From Tannerellaceae bacterium (lineage in GTDB: Bacteria; Bacteroidota; Bacteroidia; Bacteroidales; Tannerellaceae), in NCBI GenBank assembly GCA_021203545.1, contig JAJQAZ010000031.1, forward strand, positions 1 to 45,664: DNA of 45,664 nt, read 5' to 3'. The position numbers and the translations under genes were made by a program. Under the pieces are notes generated by a model. It saw only the letters and a list, made by a program, of their open reading frames with translations, had not been told where the DNA came from and ran no database searches. Numbering within the stretch: the first letter of the stretch is position 1; each line of letters opens with the position of its first letter. Shown one piece after another: positions 34,435-42,061 of this stretch.

Positions 34435-37038
34435 TTAATTATTTATTTTCATTATAATTTCATTCCAGCTTTTTCGAACGATTTGACCTATATAATGAGG
34501 AGAATTGTTATCAACTAAAATACCATTCTCATTGACTACAATGAAATCATATAAAGCAGCATTGATATTATTTCCAATTGCTGCTAAATTTCCAGTTTGA
34601 ACATATCCATATTTTTGAGTTTGGAAATCGTTAAGTGCTATCCCTGCAAAAGATTTGTAATTTGTTTCTGATAGTTTTTCTACACCGACTGGAATATCAT
34701 AATCATAGTCATAACCAGAATGCCAGGATGTTTTTTTTTGTTTATAAACATAGCAAAGAATATCACCCTTGATAATAGTATGATGACCCATATTCATCAT
34801 ATATTTACAGGTATCCGTTTCGGGGATACTCAGGAAGTTATTCCCTCCTGTTTTGATTTCAGGACAAAATGTGCCGGTAAAATTGAATAGCCAGGAATTA
34901 TTTATATTATTTCCATTAGTTTCTATGGAAATTCCACCAGGAATGTTACAGTTTATAAAATTGACTACATCCCGAACCTGACCTTTTGCAGATGTGTTTT
35001 TAAAATTTCCAAAAACAACTCCATACATACCACCAATGAAACAGTTCCTAAAATCAAAAATAGCAGGTAACCCTAACCCATTATCATCCCAGTTATGTAA
35101 GTTTACGCCACAACTACAAATGGCATCTGCAGGCTTAGGGATTATTTTACTGTTATATACATGTATACTTTGTGAACATCCTAACCCTACACCAAGGGCC
35201 TGGCCTCCATTTGTAGTATCATTAATGAATTTATCAATTGTATCTTCAAGTCTTTCTATAATACAGTTTTCAATAAGCACATCAAAAGATCTTTTTAAAT
35301 TAATATTATCAATATGTAAAGCATATACAGATGTATCATAAGCTTGTATTGACATATTTCTGAATGAGCAGTTACTGCGGGCAAGCAATCCGGAATCAAA
35401 TCCACTTCCTTCATCGTAAATGCCATCCGTATGGTATCTTAGGAAGGTGTTTTCTGCTCCTATTCCAATGAAGTTCCAGCCTTCTTTTACATCTAAAGTG
35501 CGATTCATTATATCATACAGTTCATCGTATAGGTATATATTTAACTCACCTTCTTTTTCATTCTCAAAAACTTCTTCTAATGATGAGTATGTCGCATCTG
35601 ACCTTATTGCTGATACCGTAACTTCACGGATTATTTTTTTGTAAGATATTACACCTTTAAAAAAATCTGTGTGCACATAGTTATGAATTGAACCAATCGT
35701 TAAGTGAACAGCTACGGCACCAGATGGTGGTGATAGATTTATTTGATTATTAGCTACATTAATCCATGTGTAACTAGTCGTTATAACCATACCGATTGCA
35801 TTTAAAAATATTGGAATGATTCTAATTTCATTTGTATGTGTTCCAAAATCAAGATATAATAGATTACTCAATAAAGGTAGTGGCCGAAAAGTACGACAAA
35901 GTCCTGAAATGATTGTACCATTTGCAAGATATGAACCAGATACAATATTGTTGTATATTGACCAGTTGTCAGGAATGACAGGTCTTATTGGTGTGATTTT
36001 AACATCGTTTGCAGAAATGGCTGTAGAATTCGATTTTTTAATTGTAAGATTTATATATGTAGCATTTGCTGGTTTACTGAGTTTAAATGTATTAAACATT
36101 CCTGTTTCCCATACTGTTGATCGGGATAATATGGATAGATTGAAATCAAGATAGTCGATAAGTACTAAAACCTCAGAATTATCAATGAATTCAATGTTAA
36201 TATATTGAATATCGCCACAGGAAAGGGGAGATATATTTCTTACTGCAAATTTATCATTAATTGTAGGAGAAATATACCATGTTCCATTTTCGGTATCATA
36301 TGTATCTCTAAGGTTGATCGGATATGCTTTAAATTGAATGTTTTGTTCAAAACTTCCTCCACCAATAAGTCCAATCGATAACTTAAAATATTTAGCTAAA
36401 GCAAAATCAGAACTGATCACACTCATTATTCCATTAAATGGTGTTCTCCAGGTAATATATCCTAAATAAGATTCATTTTGAGTGTAATAATCAACTATTA
36501 CCTGAAGATTATCATAATAGGTAGATGTTTCCAGTACGATAAATCCAGAAGAAGGTATTATCTGTTTATCTTTTGTTCTAAAAAATGTACTATCTGTCGT
36601 AATTGTTCCGGCATAACTTAACCAATAACCCTGTTCAAAATCTTCTTCTTTAAAAATCAAGACCGGATTATTAGATTCATTATAAAAAGAAGATGTATCA
36701 ATAATATCCGTTTCCAAATCAACTAAATCTCCTTTACTGACCATATTAGAAGAAAAATCTGTCAGCATTGTATTATTCCACTTCTCACCGTCCCATTGCC
36801 AGATATAAGGTTTTCCAGTTTCCGGGTCAACTGAATCTTCAACAAAATAAGCATCTCCACGAGTATTTCCCGAAGTTGGTAAATTGCTAACACTGGGAAC
36901 AGAGCCTTTGTGTACCAAACCTACCGCTATATTATTTATCGCGCCCAGTAACGCATTATCATTCTCGTATATGGTGTTTGCGACTGTGCTTCCGGTGTCA
37001 CCGCTGTTTATTCTTTTTAATGTTATATTTGTTGCCAT
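34435..37038 (-). CDS. Tail fibre / receptor-binding protein
   Basis: 867 residues. The N terminus (MATNITLKRINSGDTGSTVA, then AYFVEDSVDPETGKPYIWQW) matches anchor regions of Bacteroidales phage fibres. From about residue 480 to 800 the sequence is a right-handed beta-helix-like stretch with regular Asn/Ser/Thr turns (for example LLARSNCSFRNMSIQAYDTS), as in pectin-lyase-fold fibres that bind or cut surface polysaccharide. No catalytic site is evident. It is AT-richer than neighbours, as expected for a fast-changing host-range gene. Confidence 0.7.
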   Translation of the reverse strand: MATNITLKRINSGDTGSTVANTIYENDNALLGAINNIAVGLVHKGSVPSVSNLPTSGNTRGDAYFVEDSVDPETGKPYIWQWDGEKWNNTMLTDFSSNMVSKGDLVDLETDIIDTSSFYNESNNPVLIFKEEDFEQGYWLSYAGTITTDSTFFRTKDKQIIPSSGFIVLETSTYYDNLQVIVDYYTQNESYLGYITWRTPFNGIMSVISSDFALAKYFKLSIGLIGGGSFEQNIQFKAYPINLRDTYDTENGTWYISPTINDKFAVRNISPLSCGDIQYINIEFIDNSEVLVLIDYLDFNLSILSRSTVWETGMFNTFKLSKPANATYINLTIKKSNSTAISANDVKITPIRPVIPDNWSIYNNIVSGSYLANGTIISGLCRTFRPLPLLSNLLYLDFGTHTNEIRIIPIFLNAIGMVITTSYTWINVANNQINLSPPSGAVAVHLTIGSIHNYVHTDFFKGVISYKKIIREVTVSAIRSDATYSSLEEVFENEKEGELNIYLYDELYDIMNRTLDVKEGWNFIGIGAENTFLRYHTDGIYDEGSGFDSGLLARSNCSFRNMSIQAYDTSVYALHIDNINLKRSFDVLIENCIIERLEDTIDKFINDTTNGGQALGVGLGCSQSIHVYNSKIIPKPADAICSCGVNLHNWDDNGLGLPAIFDFRNCFIGGMYGVVFGNFKNTSAKGQVRDVVNFINCNIPGGISIETNGNNINNSWLFNFTGTFCPEIKTGGNNFLSIPETDTCKYMMNMGHHTIIKGDILCYVYKQKKTSWHSGYDYDYDIPVGVEKLSETNYKSFAGIALNDFQTQKYGYVQTGNLAAIGNNINAALYDFIVVNENGILVDNNSPHYIGQIVRKSWNEIIMKINN

Positions 37039-37048
37039 AGTTTTTTAT

Positions 37049-38209
37049 TTATACTGATTTCCATTCTTCTCTTGGTATCCATACTCCGCTGTTGTCCCAT
37101 ATTCCGTATCTTAATATCCACAGGTCGCGGGTTATTGTGGGTAAATCTTTTCTCCGTATGTTTAAGTATCCCGCATCTTTCACCTGGGCGTATTTGTAGG
37201 AGAAGGTGTAGGTGGATGGGAGGTCGGAGGTGGTGTAGGTGGCATCTACTTCGGTGATGACGATTTCTGTCGGGGTTTCGTCTACGTGGTGCCATGCTTG
37301 TTTTGACATGAACAGGTCCTGTAGCCATTCGGCTTCTTCGGGGGACTGGTATCCGGTGTTGCGGGTGTAAAGCCGGTCGGTGTCTATCCGGTAGGCTTTT
37401 TGATTTCCGTTGATTTCGCCCAGGTTGTAGGTGCATTCCGGATTGAATGCTAATTCTCCGTAGGCCCTGATGGTGTCGATGCCTCCCAGGGTGTTGATGA
37501 ATGAATACCATCCTTCTGTCTGGCTCAGGCGGTCGGATACATAGTAACGCTGTACGTAGGAGATACGGGTTCCGTTGGTATCTTCGGTCCATACGTCGTA
37601 AGCGGATGGTATTTTTCCGGTTATTCCGTAGATGTAACGGCATGACATGTTTTGTGTTAGAACTACGCCTTGCTGTATTTGGACTATGGTTTGTTTATCG
37701 CCTGCCCGGTCATCGTAGTAAGGTACGAATACTAAGTATATATCCTGGGTGGCGTATAGGGTAAGCCATTCCGGTGACTGAAAGGTGACAGCTTTTTCCT
37801 GTGGTTGCCAGGTCAGGAAATGTTGCATCAGGAAGTCATCTGTTCGTCCTGTGAAACCTCGTATTCCTCCGTTTACTGCGATAAAGGTAGATGCGTGGTC
37901 GTCATACTCAGCCACAAACATACGTGCCATATTGGGCTGTACGAACCGGTCGGATGTTGGGAAGACAGTTTCCAAATAGCCTTGTATGACATCCGTGACA
38001 TTGATGGTTATCCGGTTGTTTCCCGAAGATGGATAGTATGTTTCGGAAAGAATCAGGTTTGCTGTTGCAACGGAACCGGCATACAGTTTGAAATCTACCG
38101 GTGAAGCTGACTGAAGGATGAATTCCTTCATGTTTCCCGACAAACTTACTATATCCGGTTGTTGTATGTTTACTACTGCCACTTTCTTAAACAATAAATG
38201 TTTTCTCAA
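37049..38209 (-). CDS. Phage tail structural protein upstream of the fibre
   Basis: 386 residues. It is beta-rich, with the typical end WILRYGIWDNSGVWIPREEW. The first codon would be TTG (MRKHLLFKKV); a later Met (MKEFILQSA, about residue 27) is an alternative start. It lies directly upstream of the fibre gene, with 10 bases between them, so it is probably a distal tail or fibre-attachment protein. I recognise the type from Bacteroidales phages but not a named family. Confidence 0.55.
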   Translation of the reverse strand: MRKHLLFKKVAVVNIQQPDIVSLSGNMKEFILQSASPVDFKLYAGSVATANLILSETYYPSSGNNRITINVTDVIQGYLETVFPTSDRFVQPNMARMFVAEYDDHASTFIAVNGGIRGFTGRTDDFLMQHFLTWQPQEKAVTFQSPEWLTLYATQDIYLVFVPYYDDRAGDKQTIVQIQQGVVLTQNMSCRYIYGITGKIPSAYDVWTEDTNGTRISYVQRYYVSDRLSQTEGWYSFINTLGGIDTIRAYGELAFNPECTYNLGEINGNQKAYRIDTDRLYTRNTGYQSPEEAEWLQDLFMSKQAWHHVDETPTEIVITEVDATYTTSDLPSTYTFSYKYAQVKDAGYLNIRRKDLPTITRDLWILRYGIWDNSGVWIPREEWKSV

Positions 38210-38302
38210 AATTAAAAGGACATTTTAGGACGGAAAAGGACAAATACACCCCACCGGCTACTGTATGGTAGCTATCCGGGAACTTCCGTTAAAGAGGTAG
38301 TG

Positions 38303-38310
38303 TACGTTTG
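38303..38310 (+). promoter_or_regulatory. Bacteroidetes-type -7 box for the HU-like gene
   Basis: TACGTTTG matches TAnnTTTG, 35 bases upstream of the HU start codon; no clear -33 TTG. Confidence 0.55.
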
Positions 38311-38344
38311 CAGTGTGTTTATTAACCTTTAATCAAGTCAAGTT

Positions 38345-38800
38345 ATGGCAGTTAAATTTAAAGTAATTCAGAAGAAAAATCCGCGTAAACCGGATGAGAA
38401 CGGAAAGTATTATGCGCATGCCATGGTGTCGGGTACGATGTCGATTGCCAAATTAAGTGAACGTATTTCACGGGCGAGTACCGCAGCCCGCGGGGATGTA
38501 CAGGTCGTGATTATGTCGCTGGTAGATGAAGTGATTGATGCGCTGGAAGACGGTAATACAGTAAAACTGGGCGACCTGGGTACCGTGCGTATCAGTCTGT
38601 CGAGTACCGGAGAAATTTCCGCCGGTAGTGTAACGGCCAACAATATTAAAAAGTGCCGTATTGTATTTACCCCCAGTGTGATGTTGAAAGACCGGATTAA
38701 CCGGATCAGCTTCAATAAGTCTGTTTCTGAAAGCAACACGGAAGATGATAACGGGGGTAATAATTCGGGAGATAACCCGGGTGATGGCGAGTATGAGTAA
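38345..38800 (+). CDS. HU-like DNA-binding protein
   Basis: 151 residues, of which about 1-125 form an HU/IHF-type fold of the Bacteroides 'histone-like' subfamily. It starts with MAVKFKVIQKKNPRKPDENG, has the helix SIAKLSERISRASTAARGDV and GNTVKLGDLGTVRISLSSTG, and ends with an acidic Gly/Asn-rich tail (TEDDNGGNNSGDNPGDGEYE). It may organise or regulate phage DNA. It is on the plus strand against the minus-strand late genes, with its own promoter and a following hairpin, so it is expressed separately. Confidence 0.88.
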   Translation: MAVKFKVIQKKNPRKPDENGKYYAHAMVSGTMSIAKLSERISRASTAARGDVQVVIMSLVDEVIDALEDGNTVKLGDLGTVRISLSSTGEISAGSVTANNIKKCRIVFTPSVMLKDRINRISFNKSVSESNTEDDNGGNNSGDNPGDGEYE

Positions 38801-38806
38801 TCTTTG

Positions 38807-38887
38807 AGTAGTTAGTAGCTGGTAGTTAGTAGGAAAAATACTCCTGTAAAACGTGCAAATTCTACTAACTACCAGCTACTAACTACT
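38807..38887. repeat. Perfect 26-base inverted repeat after HU
   Basis: The arms 38807-38832 and 38862-38887 are exactly complementary (the left begins AGTAGTTAGTAGCTGG), with 29 bases between. It is a long hairpin lying between two plus-strand genes and belongs to the same group as the repeats at 1017, 41924 and 44385. It may act as the HU terminator or as a mobile repeat. Confidence 0.85.
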
Positions 38888-38926
38888 ATCTACTTAAAAA
38901 GATGTATCTTAGTGTTTTTAAACGAT

Positions 38927-39154
38927 ATGACCAAATACCCTGAAATAACGCCGCGTGCTACCAGCTTTACGGAGCTGGCTTTGCGATACAATCCGAATAT
39001 GAGCATAAAAAGTGCCCGTCGTATCCTGCGTGAGTGGGTAAACATCAATATTCCACTTCAACACGAACTTTCCCAGACCGGCTATACCCACAATCTACGT
39101 ATATTAAGCCCTTTTCAGGTTTCTCTCTTCTTTAAATACCTGGGGGAGCCGTAA
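38927..39154 (+). CDS. DUF4248-family protein
   Basis: 75 residues from the ATG at 38927; an in-frame GTG five codons earlier is possible. The sequence MTKYPEITPRATSFTELALR and RRILREWVNINIPLQHELSQ matches the small DUF4248 family, common next to HU-like genes in Bacteroides phages and mobile elements. The motif layout, helix-rich with basic residues, suits a DNA-binding role, but its function is not known. Confidence 0.75.
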   Translation: MTKYPEITPRATSFTELALRYNPNMSIKSARRILREWVNINIPLQHELSQTGYTHNLRILSPFQVSLFFKYLGEP

Positions 39155-39198
39155 TCCTTTTTCTAATTCCTGCACCGATTATTTCATTTTCTGAAAAA

Positions 39199-39227
39199 AC
39201 CAGTGATATTTCAGAGGTCCCATAGGA
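39199..39227. repeat. Intergenic box copy 1
   Basis: 29-base box containing AGTGATATTTCAGAGG and CCATAGGA; the first of four similar copies in this region. It lies 8 bases downstream of the stop of the gene at 39235 (minus strand). Confidence 0.7.
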
Positions 39228-39234
39228 GGGTTTT

Positions 39235-39582
39235 TTAGTTACATACGTTGTCTTTGTATTTCCCGGGGGATTGCTGGATTACTTCTAACATGTAGTCAGC
39301 CATCTGACGGGCAATGCTATTTATATCGTACAGGTCGGGTAACGAATCAATACCTGTGTAGTTTTCTATGGTTACAAAGATGTAATACCCCGGTACCTGA
39401 GTACAATAGGGTAATGTTTTAATATGCGTTATCCTTTCGTTATAATGAACACTAAATCTATCAGGATTCGGTACAAACCAAAGTTTTCCATACAGTGTGC
39501 CCTCCGGCAAATTCATTATAACGTATCGGCTTCGTTCTTTGTCCATCCGTTTGACAAAAAGCATATCGTTTCGCTTATTCAT
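39235..39582 (-). CDS. Small phage protein of unknown function
   Basis: 115 residues (MNKRNDMLFVKRMDKERSRY ... QQSPGKYKDNVCN), alpha/beta, with WFVPNPDRFSVHYNERITHI in the middle. It lies between box copies 1 and 2. Nothing identifies a family. Confidence 0.6.
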   Translation of the reverse strand: MNKRNDMLFVKRMDKERSRYVIMNLPEGTLYGKLWFVPNPDRFSVHYNERITHIKTLPYCTQVPGYYIFVTIENYTGIDSLPDLYDINSIARQMADYMLEVIQQSPGKYKDNVCN

Positions 39583-39632
39583 TGTTCAATTGTTTTTCTA
39601 ATTTTTGTATGGTTTATTTCGTTTTCTAAAAA

Positions 39633-39661
39633 ACCGGTGATATTTCAGAGACTCCATAGGA
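39633..39661. repeat. Intergenic box copy 2
   Basis: 29-base box with ACCGGTGATATTTCAGA and CCATAGGA. It lies 51 bases upstream of the start at 39582 and 12 downstream of the stop at 39673 (minus strand). Confidence 0.7.
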
Positions 39662-39672
39662 ACCATTTATCT

Positions 39673-40030
39673 TTAATCATAACCGAATTCTTCATTCAAT
39701 ATATTTTCATCTTCCCAGTCGCAATAATCGCAATACCATTTTGCACAGGGTTTTAATATATTTTCTTTGATATAGTCGGCATCTGTAGAGACGTTCAGCG
39801 TTGCGCTATAATGTACAACGGCGGTTAATGACTCTTCTCCCAGGTTTATATTTTTAAAATTATAGGTTATCCCCCCTTAATTTAAAGACTTCGTTTTCCC
39901 GGTCGAATATCTCTATAACCGTTGCACTTCGTACGTGCAGGATTACCGTTCTGTTTCCCAGTGTACGCCCTTCGTGCGTGTTCCCGTCCAGAAAAAGCCA
40001 TTCCGGAAGGGTTAAATCAATCATTTTCAT
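39673..40030 (-). pseudogene. Small phage protein, frameshifted at a G6 run
   Basis: About 118 residues when joined. It starts at the ATG at 40030 (or 40024) with MKMIDLTLPEWLFLDGNTHE and runs to a run of six G (39871-39876), where the written frame ends at once. Five or eight G would continue through GITYNFKNINLGEESLTAVV and NILKPCAKWYCDYCDWEDEN to a stop at 39673, a well-coded reading with a Cys/Trp cluster that could bind metal. Function unknown. Confidence 0.7.
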
Positions 40031-40097
40031 ACAAGTAAAATTTATATCATGTAATGATATACGAAAATAAACAAATAGTTCCGAAATACCACCGAAA

Positions 40098-40126
40098 ACC
40101 GATGATATTTCGGAAATGCTATAGGA
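40098..40126. repeat. Intergenic box copy 3
   Basis: 29-base box with ACCGATGATATTTCGGA and CTATAGGA, the most diverged of the four copies. It is upstream of the start at 40030. Confidence 0.6.
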
Positions 40127-40167
40127 ACTATAACCGGTGTTCCTATTGGCATCTTTTATTGATAACT

Positions 40168-40404
40168 TCATGTATAGACAAAATATATGATGTTCGCTGC
40201 ATGCCCTTTATAAGGGCTTTTAAACAGTACGATTCTTCCTTCGGGTATATCTATAAAGGTTTCTTTTCCTGCGATAGATTCAAACTGTTTCAACATCCAA
40301 TACGGTATATTTTTCCGGGTGTATACGGCTTTATAACCTTCTACTACTTTGTTGCTGCTATAATTCTCTAATGAGTAAATCAACTTTTCTAATTGTGTTT
40401 TCAT
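40168..40404 (-). CDS. Small phage protein of unknown function
   Basis: 78 residues (MKTQLEKLIYSLENYSSNKV ... AANIIYFVYT), starting helical and ending in a beta-rich, aromatic part. It lies between box copies 3 and 4. No family recognised. Confidence 0.6.
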   Translation of the reverse strand: MKTQLEKLIYSLENYSSNKVVEGYKAVYTRKNIPYWMLKQFESIAGKETFIDIPEGRIVLFKSPYKGHAANIIYFVYT

Positions 40405-40423
40405 AATGTTTTTGTTAAATAAA

Positions 40424-40473
40424 ACTGGTGATATTTCAGAAACCCCATAGCAGCTTATTTAGTGCTGCTATGG
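40424..40473. repeat. Intergenic box copy 4, followed by a hairpin
   Basis: The box has ACTGGTGATATTTCAGAAAC and CCATAG (40424-40452). Next to it CCATAGCAGC at 40445-40454 pairs with GCTGCTATGG at 40464-40473, a perfect 10-base stem. The box lies 20 bases upstream of the start at 40404 (minus strand). Confidence 0.65.
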
Positions 40474-40480
40474 TTGTTAA

Positions 40481-40720
40481 TTACAATATTTGCGACTTCG
40501 TCCGCTGAACGTTTCGAGAGTATTCAGCTTGTTTATAAAGGTTTTCAACTTCAACAAAATTATATATATCATTCCATTTGTTACAAAACTGATTAAAATC
40601 GCTTTGATTAATGGATATAAACATTTTATTAATTTGAACTATAATTACAGGTTGGTCTCCTGTCCCTGCCCAATTCCACATATATTTTGCTGTTTCTTTA
40701 ACTAAATGACATTTTTTCAT
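40481..40720 (-). CDS. Small phage protein of unknown function
   Basis: 79 residues (MKKCHLVKETAKYMWNWAGT ... YSRNVQRTKSQIL), basic with Trp and Tyr clusters and no signal or membrane segment. It lies upstream of the box/hairpin at 40424-40473. No family recognised. Confidence 0.55.
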   Translation of the reverse strand: MKKCHLVKETAKYMWNWAGTGDQPVIIVQINKMFISINQSDFNQFCNKWNDIYNFVEVENLYKQAEYSRNVQRTKSQIL

Positions 40721-40756
40721 GATGGATAATTTACAATTTTTAGTGAGTGATGTTTT

Positions 40757-41089
40757 TTATTCTTCGTTTTCCATGAAAGAAGGTAGATGGCCAAAATGTC
40801 CACCGTTGAAAATATGTGTATCCTTTTTAGATATAATCATGTACATACAACCGTCGTAATCGAATACACCGTTTTTTATCATTTTGTTTGTCACAATGTA
40901 CTGTTTTGTGTTCATGTCATACGGGCGGCCGTTGCGCTCTACGATATCATCGCTCAGGTCAAAGCCTTTGTATAACATTTCTCTTTCTAACTCTTTGCGG
41001 CTGTTGGATTCGCTTAGTAAAGTCCAGGATCTGTTAAAGCCTGTATGGTTTCCGTGATTGCTTTTTATGAAATAATATTTTGTTGTCAT
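40757..41089 (-). CDS. Small phage protein of unknown function
   Basis: 110 residues (MTTKYYFIKSNHGNHTGFNR ... HLPSFMENEE), His-, Asn- and Gly-rich at the start with a mixed alpha/beta remainder. It starts with MTT-K, as does the gene at 41147, and each has the same kind of upstream box. No family recognised. Confidence 0.6.
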   Translation of the reverse strand: MTTKYYFIKSNHGNHTGFNRSWTLLSESNSRKELEREMLYKGFDLSDDIVERNGRPYDMNTKQYIVTNKMIKNGVFDYDGCMYMIISKKDTHIFNGGHFGHLPSFMENEE

Positions 41090-41101
41090 AATTTTTGCGC
41101 C

Positions 41102-41133
41102 TGTATTTCCGGGACTGGCGGCCCTTCTTAATT
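41102..41133. repeat. Second-type intergenic box, copy 1
   Basis: Contains CCGGGACTGGCGGCCCTT followed by TTAATT; it closely matches the box at 41406. GGG and CCC can pair across a short loop. It lies just upstream of the start at 41089 (minus strand). Confidence 0.6.
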
Positions 41134-41146
41134 ATTAATATAGTTT

Positions 41147-41392
41147 TTATTTTTTCAAGTTTTTCGGATTTACAGGGTGCCAAAAACTTTCTTTATCCAG
41201 ATAAACACATCCGCCCCATGATTCAGGATCACAAAACCCAAGAACTTCGAGGCCACTAAAAGATACCCCATAATTATTAGTAAAAGTAACGATGTCGCCT
41301 ATTTTTAGGCTGGTCAGTTCTGAAGAAGAGGCAACATGAATATTGTTTTTTGTCACCCAGTTCTGAAAATCTTTTTTGTTTGATGTTGTCAT
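41147..41392 (-). CDS. Small phage protein of unknown function
   Basis: 81 residues (MTTSNKKDFQNWVTKNNIHV ... WHPVNPKNLKK). A central KIGDIVTFTNNYGVSFSGLE suggests a small beta-barrel of KOW/SH3 type, though that is only a composition guess. It is preceded by the second-type box at 41406. Confidence 0.6.
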   Translation of the reverse strand: MTTSNKKDFQNWVTKNNIHVASSSELTSLKIGDIVTFTNNYGVSFSGLEVLGFCDPESWGGCVYLDKESFWHPVNPKNLKK

Positions 41393-41405
41393 ATTGTGTT
41401 TGCCG

Positions 41406-41438
41406 TGTGTTATCCGGGACCGGCGACCCTTTTAAATT
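41406..41438. repeat. Second-type intergenic box, copy 2
   Basis: Contains CCGGGACCGGCGACCCTT followed by TTAAATT and matches the box at 41102. It lies 14 bases upstream of the start at 41392 (minus strand). Confidence 0.6.
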
Positions 41439-41439
41439 G

Positions 41440-41923
41440 TTTGAAATTCTGTTATTTTTCAATACTCAAATTTACACATAATATTTTAATTATCAAAGTT
41501 TTAGCATGGTTTTTTTAATAAAAAAACGAAGTTTTTTTGTGTGGTTTTTCCGGTATTGATTAGTGGCTTTTAGAAACCGTCCGGGCGGTTATCCGGGTGG
41601 CTGATCCGGATACCTGTTTGACCGGGATGGGGTAACAGATCTGTTGCCCTTTGCGCCGGGTGGATGCCTTCCGGTTCTGGCTGCCTGGGTGTGTACCCCC
41701 CGGCATATTTCCCCGATTTTTGGGGTTCGTCCGGACGGGGACGGGCGAGGGCGGCACGGAGTTTTTTGTTTGTTTCATGCGTTTTTTTCGATTTTTGGAA
41801 GGGGTGATGTCGCTTTTTTGCGGGAAAATGGGGGAAATTGCTTTGCAGTTGTTTTGATGGGGTGTTTGGAATGGCGGAATGGCACGCTGATTACGCGGAT
41901 GGCGCAGAATTTTTATTTAAATA
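41440..41923. other. Intergenic region, G/C-run-rich
   Basis: No convincing gene in about 480 bases. The stretch is rich in CCGG, GGG and TTTTT runs and has a repeat-like CGCTGATTACGCGGATGGCG at about 41886. A 72-codon minus-strand frame at 41560-41778 (Pro-, Arg- and Ser-rich) lacks coding character and is not called. Confidence 0.5.
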
Positions 41924-42061
41924 GATAGTAGTTGGTAGTTTTTCGGATCAGGAGATCCTTATACTCTAATAGGTTCGGATTGCAAATCCTCACATCCAAT
42001 TAAGAGGCACGGAATCGGAGTTCCGCGCCAGCAAAAGCCAGCAAAATCTACTAACTACTAC
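41924..42061. repeat. REP-like repeat cluster at the end of the large terminase gene
   Basis: Outer ends GATAGTAGTTGGTAGT and CTACTAACTACTA are nearly complementary. Inside are hairpins: GGATC/GATCC (41945-41958), GGATTGCAAATCC (41977-41989), and CGGAATCGGAGTTCCG (42010-42025) followed by CGCCAGC. It resembles palindromic REP elements linked to tyrosine (Y1) transposases. The terminase stop codon falls in its right end. Confidence 0.7.

Noticed and set aside
37023-37643. 206-codon minus-strand frame rich in Arg and His
   Set aside because: It is an out-of-frame shadow of the tail protein gene at 37049-38209.
41560-41778. 72-codon minus-strand frame, Pro/Arg/Ser-rich
   Set aside because: Low-complexity composition produced by G/C-rich intergenic DNA; no coding character or neighbour coupling.
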